From NCBI RefSeq assembly GCF_014646255.1, contig NZ_BMNC01000004.1, forward strand, positions 574,480 through 638,479: a DNA stretch of 64,000 bases, in the 5' to 3' direction. The notes beneath the pieces are model-generated. The model had not been told where the DNA came from. It ran no database searches and saw only the letters and a list, made by a program, of their open reading frames with translations. Shown here in pieces: positions 25,038 through 33,098 of this stretch. The position numbers were made by a program, and so were the translations under genes. This stretch comes from Lentzea pudingi (GTDB taxonomy: Bacteria > Actinomycetota > Actinomycetes > Mycobacteriales > Pseudonocardiaceae). How positions within the stretch are numbered: position 1 is the stretch's first letter; every line of letters begins with the position of its first letter.

Positions 25038-25163
25038 GCGATTGGGGCTTGACCTTGAGCCTCTGGCGGGATGCGTGACGGCCGGAAAAAGGCCGGGCTG
25101 AAAAGCGCCCGGCCGTGCCCGTGAGGGTGGCATCCCGCCCCCTCAAGGTAAAGCCCCAATCGC
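25038..25163. repeat. long inverted repeat 1 (126 bp, nested hairpins)
   Basis: The outer arms 25038-25074 and 25130-25163 pair over about 34 bp with few mismatches (GCGATTGGGGCTT... against ...AAGCCCCAATCGC). The interior holds a second stem, ACGGCCGG / CCGGCCGT (25078-25116). No reading frame or transposase is associated. Could be a MITE-like remnant, a structured RNA or a double-ended terminator. Confidence 0.8.
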
Positions 25164-25392
25164 CATTCGAGGCGCTCACCGGAACCAGGGTGCACGAGGT
25201 TCACACGGCTCGCTTCGCATCGCCACGCCAGGACTCGTAGATGGGCGGCTTGCATTGCTGGCTTACCGGTTGGCACCGCGCGCCGGGCTTGCGTGCGTGG
25301 TTCCCTTGCGCTGGCGAGTGCGGTTGGCACCGTGGGCGGGAGCGCGCATCCGCCCAGCCCTGCTGCCTGCTGCCAGCCCCACCCGCTGCCAG

Positions 25393-25574
25393 TCCACTCG
25401 CCCAGCCCCGCTGCCCGAGCGCACCCGCCCAGCCCCGCTGCCTGTGCGCACCTGCCCGGACCCGCTGCCCGTGCGCACCCGTCTGGTCCCGCTGCCTGTG
25501 CGCACCCGCCCAGCCCTGCTGCCCGAGCGCACCCGCCCGATCCGGCTGCCCAAGCGCACCCGCCCAGCCCCACG
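25393..25574. repeat. 27-bp tandem array, about 6.7 copies
   Basis: Units at 25393, 25420, 25447, 25474, 25501 and 25528 plus a partial at 25555, each close to CGCACCCGCCCAGCCCCGCT followed by GCCTGTG. The period is a multiple of three, so every frame shows a 9-residue repeat (on the minus strand AAGLGGCAR). No start or ribosome-binding site supports translation. Confidence 0.85.
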
Positions 25575-25766
25575 TCACTGCCCTAACCAGGGGACCGGGA
25601 TCGGTGCCGGGTTCCCGGTAAGCGCTTTCCAACCCATTCGAGACGGGGTTGACTCAGCGTCCGCGTGGTGGTGTGATTTTCGCGACAGTCAGGAAAGTTT
25701 CTTGTCTAAATGAATCCGCCGCCGCTCCGTCGTGATCCCCCTACCCGTCTTGTGGGAGGCACAACA

Positions 25767-28712
25767 GTGGCACCGAGTAGAAGCCGGGCGTTTCGCGCGT
25801 TCGGCGTGATGGGTGTTGCCTGCGCGACAGCCGTCGCGGTGATGTCGGTACCGGCGTCGGCCCTCGCGGCGCCGGTGCGGTACGAAGCGGAGAACGCGAC
25901 CATCAGCCAAGGCGTGGTGGAGTCGAACCACGCCGGGTTCTCCGGGGCCGGGTTCGTCAACGTCGACAACGTCGTGGGGTCGTCGGTCGAGTTCACCGTC
26001 ACCGCGGCGAAGGCGGGGCAGGCGAAGCTGGTTTTCCGCTACGCCAACGGGTCCGCGGACAACCGGTCGGCCGACGTGAGCGTCAACGGTGCGCTTGCCG
26101 TTGATGAGCGCGTGTTCGCCGGTACCGGTGCGTGGGCGACGTGGGTGTCGGTCGAGAACACGGTGAGCCTGAACGCGGGTTCGAACAAGATCAAGGTCAC
26201 GTCCACCGGTGCCACTGGTGGTCCCAACCTCGACTACCTGGAGGTCGAGGAGATCGCGTCGGTCCCGGCCCTGGAGCAGGAAGCCGAGGACGCGAACATC
26301 AGCCAAGGGGTCGTGGAGTCGAACTGGGCCGGGTTCTCCGGTCGCGGGTTCGTGAACTACGACAACGTCATCGGCTCGTCGGTCGAGTACGTCATCAACG
26401 CCGAGTCCGGTGGTGAGCACGACCTGACGTTCCGCTACGCCAACGGGACGACGGCCGACCGGCCCGTCTCGGTGACCGTGGACGGTGTCGGCGCGCAGAC
26501 CGTCTCGTTCCCCGGCACGGGGGCCTGGACGACGTGGCAGACGCGGACCCTCAAGGTCGTGCTGCACGCCGGTGCGAACCGGATCAAGGCGACCGCGACC
26601 ACTGCGAACGGTGGTCCGAACGCGGACAAGCTGACCGCGGTGCTGGTCGGGCCGCCGGACGACGAGGCGCCGACGCCGCCGCGCAACCTGCAGTTCGTCA
26701 GCTCCACGCACAACTCCGTGACGTTGAAGTGGGAGGCGGCCACCGACAACGTGGGCGTCACCGGTTACGACATCTACCAGCACGGACAGCTCGTCACGAG
26801 TGTCGGCAACGTGCTGGAGGCGACGGCGACCGGGCTGCGTGCTGACGTCGAGTACGACTGGACGGTGTTCGCGAAGGACCGCGCGGGCAACGTCTCGCAG
26901 GCCTCGAACAACGTGCCGGGCCGCACCAAGCCCGCGCCCGTGGACAACCAGGCGCCCACCACGCCCGGCACGCTGCGGTCGACCGGCGCCACCTCGGCCA
27001 GCGTCTCCATCGCGTGGGGTGCTTCGAGCGACAACGTGGCGGTCACCGGGTACGAGATCCACTTCGACGGCGCGCTGAAGCAGACCGCGGACGGCTCCGC
27101 CACGAGCGCGACCGTCGCCGGACTGGTCACCGGGCAGACGTACGCGGTGAAGGTGCGGGCGAAGGACGCGGCGGGCAACCTCTCGGCGTTCTCGAACGAG
27201 ATCTCCGTGAAACCGGTCGCGGGTGGTGGTACCGGGGTGCCGAACCCCGGCACGGTCAAGCAGATCGCGTCCGGCGTCGATGTGGCGTGGGGGCTCGCGT
27301 TCCTGCCCGACGGTTCGGCGCTGGTCACCGAGCGCGAGACGTTCACCGTGCTGCGGGTGACCGAGGCCGGTGCCAAGACCGTCGTCGGCAAGGTTCCGGG
27401 TGCGGTCGGCACGAACGGTGAGGGCGGCGCGCTCGGCATCGAGGTGTCGCGCACCTTCGCCAGCGACCGGTTCGTCTACGTCTACCACACCTATGCGAAC
27501 GGGAACCGGCTGGTCAGGGCCCAGTTCGACGGCACGGGGCTCTCCGGCTGGACGACGTTGCTCGACGGTGTGCCGAAGAACCGGTACCACAACGGCGGGC
27601 GCCTGCGGTTCAGCCCGGACGGCCGGCACCTGTTCATCTCGACCGGTGACGCGCAGAACGGCAACAACGCGCAGAACCTCAACACCAACGCCGGCAAGAT
27701 CCTGCGCCTCAACGCGGACGGCTCCATCCCGTCCGACAACCCGTTCCCCGGCAAGGCGATCTGGAGCTACGGCCACCGCAACGTGCAGGGTCTCGACTTC
27801 GACTCGCAGGGCCGCCTCTGGGCCTCGGAGTTCGGCAACTCGCAGCAGGACGAGGTCAACCTGATCACGAAGGGCGGCAACTACGGCTGGGAGCCCTGCG
27901 AGGGCACGATCGGCAGCTGCGCCGGCACCGTTGCGCCGAAGAAGACCTGGTCGACCTCGCAGGCCTCACCCTCGGGCCTGACGATCATCAACGACTACGT
28001 CTTCGTCGCCACCACCGTCGGCCAGCGCATCTACCGCATGCGCATCGACGCGGGCGGCAACCTCGTCGACCAGCAGATCTACTTCCAGGGCACCTACAGC
28101 CGCCTGCGGACGGTCGAGGTGGACGCCGAGGGCGACATCTGGCTGACGACCACGACCGACAAGGACGGGTCTGCGGGCAACGACCGGATCCTGCACATCG
28201 ACATCGTCTACGAGGGCGGCAGCGCTTTTAAGCTCTCCTCCACAGCTTTTGCAGACGACGCGATGATCCCGGCCAAGCACACCTGCGCCGGTGACGGTGC
28301 CGCCGGGCAGGACCCGTCGCCGCCGTTCGCGTGGGGTGAGTCCGCCGGGGCCGCCGCCTACGCGATCGTGTTCGCGGACCGCGTGAACAACGGCAACAAG
28401 CTGCATTGGGCGATCTGGGACACTCCGGGTGCTTCGCGGTCTTTGCCGGAGAACCTCGGGTCCGGGTTCAGCGTGCCGGGCCAGGGCGGGGCGAAGCAGA
28501 AGGCGATGGAGTCGGGCGCCAATGCTTTGAAGTACTTCGGGCCGTGCCCAGGTGGATCGACCAACCCGTACACGTTCACGTTGTACGCGTTGAACACCGC
28601 GACGGTTCCGGGAATCACCTCCGGGTCGTCGATGGCGCAGATCGAGACGGCCATCAAGAACGCGTCAACCGCCAACACGGTGCTGCGCGGCCGTTCGAAT
28701 GCCAGGACGTAG
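25767..28712 (+). CDS. secreted multidomain protein: CBM6-CBM6-Fn3-Fn3-PQQ sugar dehydrogenase-PEBP
   Basis: 981 aa from GTG 25767, with GGGAGG 7 nt upstream; an ATG at 25710 lacks such a site. Signal peptide to about residue 34 (ASALAAP). Two CBM6-like carbohydrate-binding modules (about 35-160 and 168-293), each opening with YEAEN/QEAED. Two fibronectin III domains (about 299-390 and 394-482). A glucose/sorbosone dehydrogenase beta-propeller (about 495-815; WGLAFLPDGSALVTER, YHNGGRLRFSPDG) of the PQQ type. Finally a PEBP/YbhB-type domain (about 820-975; FKLSSTAFADDAMIPAKHTC). It probably oxidises sugars or polysaccharide ends outside the cell. The PEBP fusion is unusual, and codons change at the junction near 28225. 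Confidence 0.88.
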   Translation: MAPSRSRAFRAFGVMGVACATAVAVMSVPASALAAPVRYEAENATISQGVVESNHAGFSGAGFVNVDNVVGSSVEFTVTAAKAGQAKLVFRYANGSADNRSADVSVNGALAVDERVFAGTGAWATWVSVENTVSLNAGSNKIKVTSTGATGGPNLDYLEVEEIASVPALEQEAEDANISQGVVESNWAGFSGRGFVNYDNVIGSSVEYVINAESGGEHDLTFRYANGTTADRPVSVTVDGVGAQTVSFPGTGAWTTWQTRTLKVVLHAGANRIKATATTANGGPNADKLTAVLVGPPDDEAPTPPRNLQFVSSTHNSVTLKWEAATDNVGVTGYDIYQHGQLVTSVGNVLEATATGLRADVEYDWTVFAKDRAGNVSQASNNVPGRTKPAPVDNQAPTTPGTLRSTGATSASVSIAWGASSDNVAVTGYEIHFDGALKQTADGSATSATVAGLVTGQTYAVKVRAKDAAGNLSAFSNEISVKPVAGGGTGVPNPGTVKQIASGVDVAWGLAFLPDGSALVTERETFTVLRVTEAGAKTVVGKVPGAVGTNGEGGALGIEVSRTFASDRFVYVYHTYANGNRLVRAQFDGTGLSGWTTLLDGVPKNRYHNGGRLRFSPDGRHLFISTGDAQNGNNAQNLNTNAGKILRLNADGSIPSDNPFPGKAIWSYGHRNVQGLDFDSQGRLWASEFGNSQQDEVNLITKGGNYGWEPCEGTIGSCAGTVAPKKTWSTSQASPSGLTIINDYVFVATTVGQRIYRMRIDAGGNLVDQQIYFQGTYSRLRTVEVDAEGDIWLTTTTDKDGSAGNDRILHIDIVYEGGSAFKLSSTAFADDAMIPAKHTCAGDGAAGQDPSPPFAWGESAGAAAYAIVFADRVNNGNKLHWAIWDTPGASRSLPENLGSGFSVPGQGGAKQKAMESGANALKYFGPCPGGSTNPYTFTLYALNTATVPGITSGSSMAQIETAIKNASTANTVLRGRSNART

Positions 28713-28730
28713 CTCCACCTGGTGAGACAG

Positions 28731-28760
28731 GTGCCCGTGTGCACGCGTGCACACGGGCAC
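28731..28760. terminator. 30-bp perfect palindrome after the secreted dehydrogenase gene
   Basis: GTGCCCGTGTGCACG followed directly by its reverse complement, 18 bp after the stop. Probable terminator, although the T-rich stretch (TTGTTTCG) is several bases further on. Confidence 0.65.
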
Positions 28761-28851
28761 TCCACTTGTTTCGTAAGGATTTGAGGGCTGCGAGTGTCAG
28801 ACCCCGCGTGTAGCGTCGAACGGGCCAGACGATCACGGGGAGTGTGGCAGC

Positions 28852-30051
28852 GTGACTGCGTTGCGTAATCAACCGGCGCCGGCGAGGTTCGCCGATCGCG
28901 CCGAGGCCGAGGCTTATGTGGCCTCGGTCTGTTTCAAGCACGGGCCTCCGAGGCTGTTCGGCGTGGAGCTCGAGTGGACCGTCCACCACGCCGAAGACCC
29001 TGCGGAAATCCTCGATCGACACCGGCTCGCCACAGCGCTCGGCGAGCACGCACCACCCACGCTAGTACCGGACAGCCCCCAGCGGCCGCTTCCCAGCGGC
29101 ACCCCGCTGACCGTCGAACCCGGCGGGCAGGTCGAGATCTCCACTTCTCCCTGCACCAGCCTCCCGGACCTCTTCCGGACGGTCTCCCAGGACATCTCCC
29201 AGCTCACCGCCATGCTGGCCGAGCACGGCCTCGTGCTCGGCGACAAGGGTGCCGACCCGCACCGCCGTCCCACGCGTCTGCTGCAGGTGCCCCGGTACGC
29301 CGCGATGGAGCACGCGTTCGGCGCGCTCGGCGACGACGGCATCTCGATGATGTGCAACACCGCGGGGCTGCAGGTGTGCCTCGACTTAGGTGAGGCCAAG
29401 CACCTGCAGGACAGATGGGCGGCCGTGCACCAGCTCGGGCCGGTGATGATCGCGTTGTTCGCGAACTCGCCGAGCATCGGTGGCATGCACCAGGGCTGGG
29501 AGTCCGCCCGCATGCGCTCCCTGTACGGCTGCGATCCCGTGCGCACCAGACCCAGTGCCGTGTGTGCCGATCCGGCCCAGGCCTACGCGCGCAGAGTCGT
29601 CGACACACCCGTGATCGTCGTGCGCGGTCCGAGTTCCAACTGGATCCCGGAGCGCCGCTTCACGTTCGCGGAGTGGGTCGACGGGGCACACGATCGTGCT
29701 CCTACCAGCGACGACCTCGACTACCACATGTCGTTGATGTTCCCGCCGGTCCGGCCGCGCGGGTACATGGAGGTCAGATATCTCGACACACCCGCGCCGG
29801 GCGGGTGGATCGCGCCGAGTGCGCTGCTCGTCGCGCTGTTCAGCGATCCGTCCGTTGTGGACGGTGTGCTGGCGGCGACGGAACGGGCTGCCGGGCGGTG
29901 GCTGGTGGCCGCACGGCACGGGTTGGCGGACGAACGCATCGCGCGTGCCGCGAAAGACGTCGTGGCGCTGGGCATCGAGGCGTTGCCTCGCACCGGCCTC
30001 TCCCACGACCAGATCAGCACCATCAGCCGGGAGCTTGAGGGGAAGCTGTGA
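28852..30051 (+). CDS. egtA: ergothioneine biosynthesis glutamate-cysteine ligase
   Basis: 399 aa, GCS2-type ligase joining glutamate and cysteine to gamma-glutamylcysteine, the sulfur donor for EgtB. FGVELEWTVHH is the ATP/Mg-binding start, and EPGGQVEISTSPCTSL and DKGADPHRRPTRLLQVPRY are family motifs. GTG 28852. First gene of a tight egtABCD operon; overlaps egtB by 4 bp. Confidence 0.95.
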   Translation: MTALRNQPAPARFADRAEAEAYVASVCFKHGPPRLFGVELEWTVHHAEDPAEILDRHRLATALGEHAPPTLVPDSPQRPLPSGTPLTVEPGGQVEISTSPCTSLPDLFRTVSQDISQLTAMLAEHGLVLGDKGADPHRRPTRLLQVPRYAAMEHAFGALGDDGISMMCNTAGLQVCLDLGEAKHLQDRWAAVHQLGPVMIALFANSPSIGGMHQGWESARMRSLYGCDPVRTRPSAVCADPAQAYARRVVDTPVIVVRGPSSNWIPERRFTFAEWVDGAHDRAPTSDDLDYHMSLMFPPVRPRGYMEVRYLDTPAPGGWIAPSALLVALFSDPSVVDGVLAATERAAGRWLVAARHGLADERIARAAKDVVALGIEALPRTGLSHDQISTISRELEGKL

Positions 30052-31337
30052 CCGAAGAACTCCGCGAGCAGGTGGCGGGGGAGCTGTTGCGCTCGCGCGC
30101 GCGTTCCACCGCCCTGACCGACGCCGTCGACGAGCACGACCTCGTCCGGCAGCACTCCAAACTGATGTCGCCGCTGGTCTGGGACCTGGCGCACATCGGC
30201 AACCAGGAAGAGCTGTGGCTGGTCCGCGACGTCGGCGGACGTGAACCGGTGCGCAGCGACATCGACGAGTACTACGACGCGTTCAAGTTCTCGCGCAGCG
30301 TGCGGCCCGAGTTGCCGCTGCTGAACCCGCGCGAGACCCGGCAGTACGTCGGGGACGTGCGCGGCAAGGTGTTCGACGTGCTGGAGAAGGTGCCGCTGGA
30401 AGGCCGCCGGCTCGTCGAGAACGCGTTCGCGTTCGGCATGATCGTGCAGCACGAGCAGCAGCACGACGAGACGATGCTCGCGACGCACCAGCTGCGCACG
30501 GGCGAACCGGTGCTGCACGCGCCCGCGCCGCCGCCGGGAAGCCTTGTGCCGACAACCGAAGTGTTCATTCCGGGCGGACCGTTCGAAATGGGCGCTTCGG
30601 ACGAGCCGTGGGCGCTGGACAACGAACGGCCCGCGCACGCCGTGCACGTCGACTCGTTCTTCATCGACACGACGCCGGTCACGAACGGCGAGTACGCCCA
30701 GTTCATCCTGGCCGGCGGGTACGACGACCGTCGACTGTGGACGGAGGAGGGCTGGGAGCACCGGACGACGGCCAAGCTGGTCGCGCCCCGGTTCTGGCAG
30801 CGCGAGGAGAACTCGTTCGTGCGCAACGCGTTCGGCGTGGTCGAGCCGATCGTGCCGGACGAGCCCGTGGTGCACGTGTGCTTCCACGAGGCCCAGGCCT
30901 ACGCGACGTGGGCCGGCAAACGCCTGCCCACCGAGGCCGAGTGGGAGAAGGCGGCCCGCTTCGACACCGCGACCGGCCGGACCCGCCGTTACCCGTGGGG
31001 CGAAGAGGACCCGAGCGAGGAGCACGCGAACCTCGGCCAGCGCCACCTGCGCCCGGCCCCGGTCGGCGCCTACCCGGCGGGGGCGTCTCCTGCCGGGGTG
31101 CACCAGCTGATCGGCGACGTGTGGGAGTGGACGTCGAGCGACTTCGGGCCGTACCCGGGCTTCGAGGTGTTCCCGTACAAGGAGTACTCCGAGGTCTTCT
31201 TCGGGCCGGACTACAAGGTGCTGCGCGGAGGCTCGTTCGGCACGGACAAGTCCGCGGTCCGTGCGACGTTCCGCAACTGGGACTACCCGATCAGACGGCA
31301 GATCTTCGCCGGCTTCCGCTGCGCCAGGGACGCCTAG
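30048..31337 (+). CDS. egtB: hercynine oxygenase (ergothioneine sulfoxide synthase)
   Basis: 429 aa, non-heme iron enzyme that joins hercynine to gamma-glutamylcysteine using oxygen. The N-terminal DinB_2 domain supplies the three iron-binding His: WDLAHIGNQE (H48) and QHEQQHDET (H135, H139). The C-terminal FGE-sulfatase domain (EVFIPGGPFEMGAS ... GDVWEWTSSDF ... RGGSFGT) builds the active site. GTG 30048 overlaps the egtA stop. Confidence 0.96.
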   Translation: MTEELREQVAGELLRSRARSTALTDAVDEHDLVRQHSKLMSPLVWDLAHIGNQEELWLVRDVGGREPVRSDIDEYYDAFKFSRSVRPELPLLNPRETRQYVGDVRGKVFDVLEKVPLEGRRLVENAFAFGMIVQHEQQHDETMLATHQLRTGEPVLHAPAPPPGSLVPTTEVFIPGGPFEMGASDEPWALDNERPAHAVHVDSFFIDTTPVTNGEYAQFILAGGYDDRRLWTEEGWEHRTTAKLVAPRFWQREENSFVRNAFGVVEPIVPDEPVVHVCFHEAQAYATWAGKRLPTEAEWEKAARFDTATGRTRRYPWGEEDPSEEHANLGQRHLRPAPVGAYPAGASPAGVHQLIGDVWEWTSSDFGPYPGFEVFPYKEYSEVFFGPDYKVLRGGSFGTDKSAVRATFRNWDYPIRRQIFAGFRCARDA

Positions 31338-31341
31338 GCCG

Positions 31342-32067
31342 ATGTGCCGCCATCTGGCTTACCTGGGCAGAGCCATGCCCATCGCGAGCCTGCTCTACGA
31401 CGCACCGCACTCGCTGGAGCACCAGTCGTACGCTCCCGGCGACATGCGGGCCGGCGGAACCGTGAACGTCGACGGCTACGGCGTCGGCTGGTTCCCCGGC
31501 CCGGTGCGGTACCGGCGGGCGGGCACGTTGTGGAGCGACCCGAACCTGCGTCAGCTGGCGGGCACGGAGTCCGCGGCGTTCCTCGCGGCGGTCCGCTCGG
31601 CGACCACGGGCATGCCGGTGAGCGATGCCGCCTGCGCGCCGTTCACCGACGGCACGTGGTTGTTCAGCCACAACGGACGCGTCGACGGCTGGCCGCACAG
31701 CGTCGCGGAGCTGGCGAAGACCCTCGACGTGACCGACCTGCTCACGATGGACGCGCCGACCGACTCCGCGCTGTTGTGGACGGTCCTCAGACGTCGTTTG
31801 GAGACCGGGAAGAACCCGGCCCAGACGCTTGTTGAACTCGTGCAAGAGGTCGCGGACGCGGCTCCGAAGTCACGCCTGAACTTCTTGCTCACCAACGGAG
31901 AAGTGCTCGTAGGGACGACGTGGACACACGCCCTGTGGGTGCTTCAACGAGGCGAGGGCGTGACACTTGCGTCCGAACCGCTCGACGACGACCCGGGCTG
32001 GCGGGAGATCCCCGACCGGCACGTGATCACCGCCGTTCCATCCACTGTGGAGGTTCGACCACTATGA
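31342..32067 (+). CDS. egtC: ergothioneine biosynthesis amidohydrolase
   Basis: 241 aa, N-terminal-nucleophile glutamine amidotransferase fold; Cys2 (MCRHLAYLG) becomes the catalytic N-terminus. It removes glutamate from gamma-glutamyl-hercynylcysteine sulfoxide. LFSHNGRVDGWP and GYGVGWFP are class II amidotransferase motifs. 4 bp after egtB, and overlaps egtD by 4 bp. Confidence 0.95.
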   Translation: MCRHLAYLGRAMPIASLLYDAPHSLEHQSYAPGDMRAGGTVNVDGYGVGWFPGPVRYRRAGTLWSDPNLRQLAGTESAAFLAAVRSATTGMPVSDAACAPFTDGTWLFSHNGRVDGWPHSVAELAKTLDVTDLLTMDAPTDSALLWTVLRRRLETGKNPAQTLVELVQEVADAAPKSRLNFLLTNGEVLVGTTWTHALWVLQRGEGVTLASEPLDDDPGWREIPDRHVITAVPSTVEVRPL

Positions 32068-33035
32068 CCGAGCCGGTGCTGGACGTTCATCTCACTCCGG
32101 AGGACGCCGCACACGCGCTACGTGCCGACGTGCGGGCCGGACTGACCGCGAACCCCAAGTGGGTCTCGCCGAAGTGGTTCTACGACGCCGTCGGCAGCGC
32201 GTTGTTCGAGGACATCACGAGGTTGCCCGAGTACTACCCGACCCGTGCCGAACGGGAGGTGCTCGCGGAACGCGCGGGCGAGATCGCGGCGGCGACGGGC
32301 GCGCATTCGCTGGTGGAGCTGGGTTCCGGCTCGTCGGAGAAGACGCGGCTGCTGCTCAGTGCTCTCAGGGAACACGGCACGCTGCAGGAGTTCGTGCCGC
32401 AGGACGTGTCGGTGTCCGCTCTGACCGAGGCCGCGCACGCGATCATGGCGGACTACCCGGGGTTGCGGGTGCACGGTGTGGTCGGCGACTTCACGCAGCA
32501 CCTGTCGTTGCTGCCGGGTGAGTCGCCGCGCCTGGTCGCGTTCCTGGGCGGCACGATCGGCAACCTGATCCCGGAGGAGCGGGAGAAGTTCCTGCGCACG
32601 GTCCGGGACGTGCTGGAGCCGGGGGAGTGGCTGCTGCTCGGCACGGATCTGGTCAAGGATCCGGGCACGCTGGTGCGTGCGTACGACGACGCGCAGGGCG
32701 TCACGGCGGAGTTCAACCGCAACGTGCTGAACGTGCTGAACCGCGAGGTCGGCGGCAACTTCGACGTCGACGCGTTCGAGCACGTGGCGTTGTGGAACGC
32801 CGAGCAGGAGTGGATCGAGATGCGACTGCGGGCGAAGCGGGCGATGACCGTGACGCTCGCCGAGCTCGGCCTCACGGTGGAGTTCCGCGAGGGCGAGGAA
32901 CTGAGGACCGAGGTGTCGGCCAAGTTCCGCGAGGAGGGCGTGAAGAGCGAACTGGAGGACGCGGGATTTTCGCTGCACCGCTGGTGGACCGACGCCGAGG
33001 GCCGGTTCGCGGTCTCGCTAGCCCAAGCGGTGTAA
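32064..33035 (+). CDS. egtD: histidine N-alpha-methyltransferase
   Basis: 323 aa SAM-dependent methyltransferase that trimethylates histidine to hercynine, the first substrate of the pathway. SALFEDITRLPEYYPTRAE and LVELGSGSSEKTRLLL (SAM loop) are diagnostic. ATG 32064 sits in ATGA with the egtC stop. The expected fifth gene, egtE (PLP C-S lyase), is absent: the next gene is a secreted peptidase. Confidence 0.96.
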   Translation: MTEPVLDVHLTPEDAAHALRADVRAGLTANPKWVSPKWFYDAVGSALFEDITRLPEYYPTRAEREVLAERAGEIAAATGAHSLVELGSGSSEKTRLLLSALREHGTLQEFVPQDVSVSALTEAAHAIMADYPGLRVHGVVGDFTQHLSLLPGESPRLVAFLGGTIGNLIPEEREKFLRTVRDVLEPGEWLLLGTDLVKDPGTLVRAYDDAQGVTAEFNRNVLNVLNREVGGNFDVDAFEHVALWNAEQEWIEMRLRAKRAMTVTLAELGLTVEFREGEELRTEVSAKFREEGVKSELEDAGFSLHRWWTDAEGRFAVSLAQAV

Positions 33036-33042
33036 TCCAGGT

Positions 33043-33066
33043 CACAACCCGACGATAGGCGGGTAC
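33043..33066 (+). promoter_or_regulatory. 24-bp box upstream of peptidase copy 1
   Basis: A 24-bp sequence (CACAACCCGACGATAGGCGG plus GTAC) ending 32 bp before the ATG. The identical 24 bp precede copy 2 at 34724. Likely a shared promoter or regulator site. Confidence 0.6.
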
Positions 33067-33098
33067 TGGCGGCCCACCTTCGGTGGTGGGCTGGCTCG

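Larger units (their letters stand above)
24929..25766. other. 838-bp region without a convincing gene
   Basis: Holds a long inverted repeat (25038-25163), a 27-bp tandem array (25393-25574) and the promoter area of the large secreted protein. Several reading frames are open on both strands, but they are products of the repeat and the base composition. Confidence 0.7.

Noticed and set aside
25028..25573. Minus-strand 181-codon frame with nine-residue GLGGCARAA repeats as a structural-protein gene
   Set aside because: Its second half lies across a long inverted repeat whose pairing explains the sequence, other frames are equally open, and there is no ribosome-binding site.
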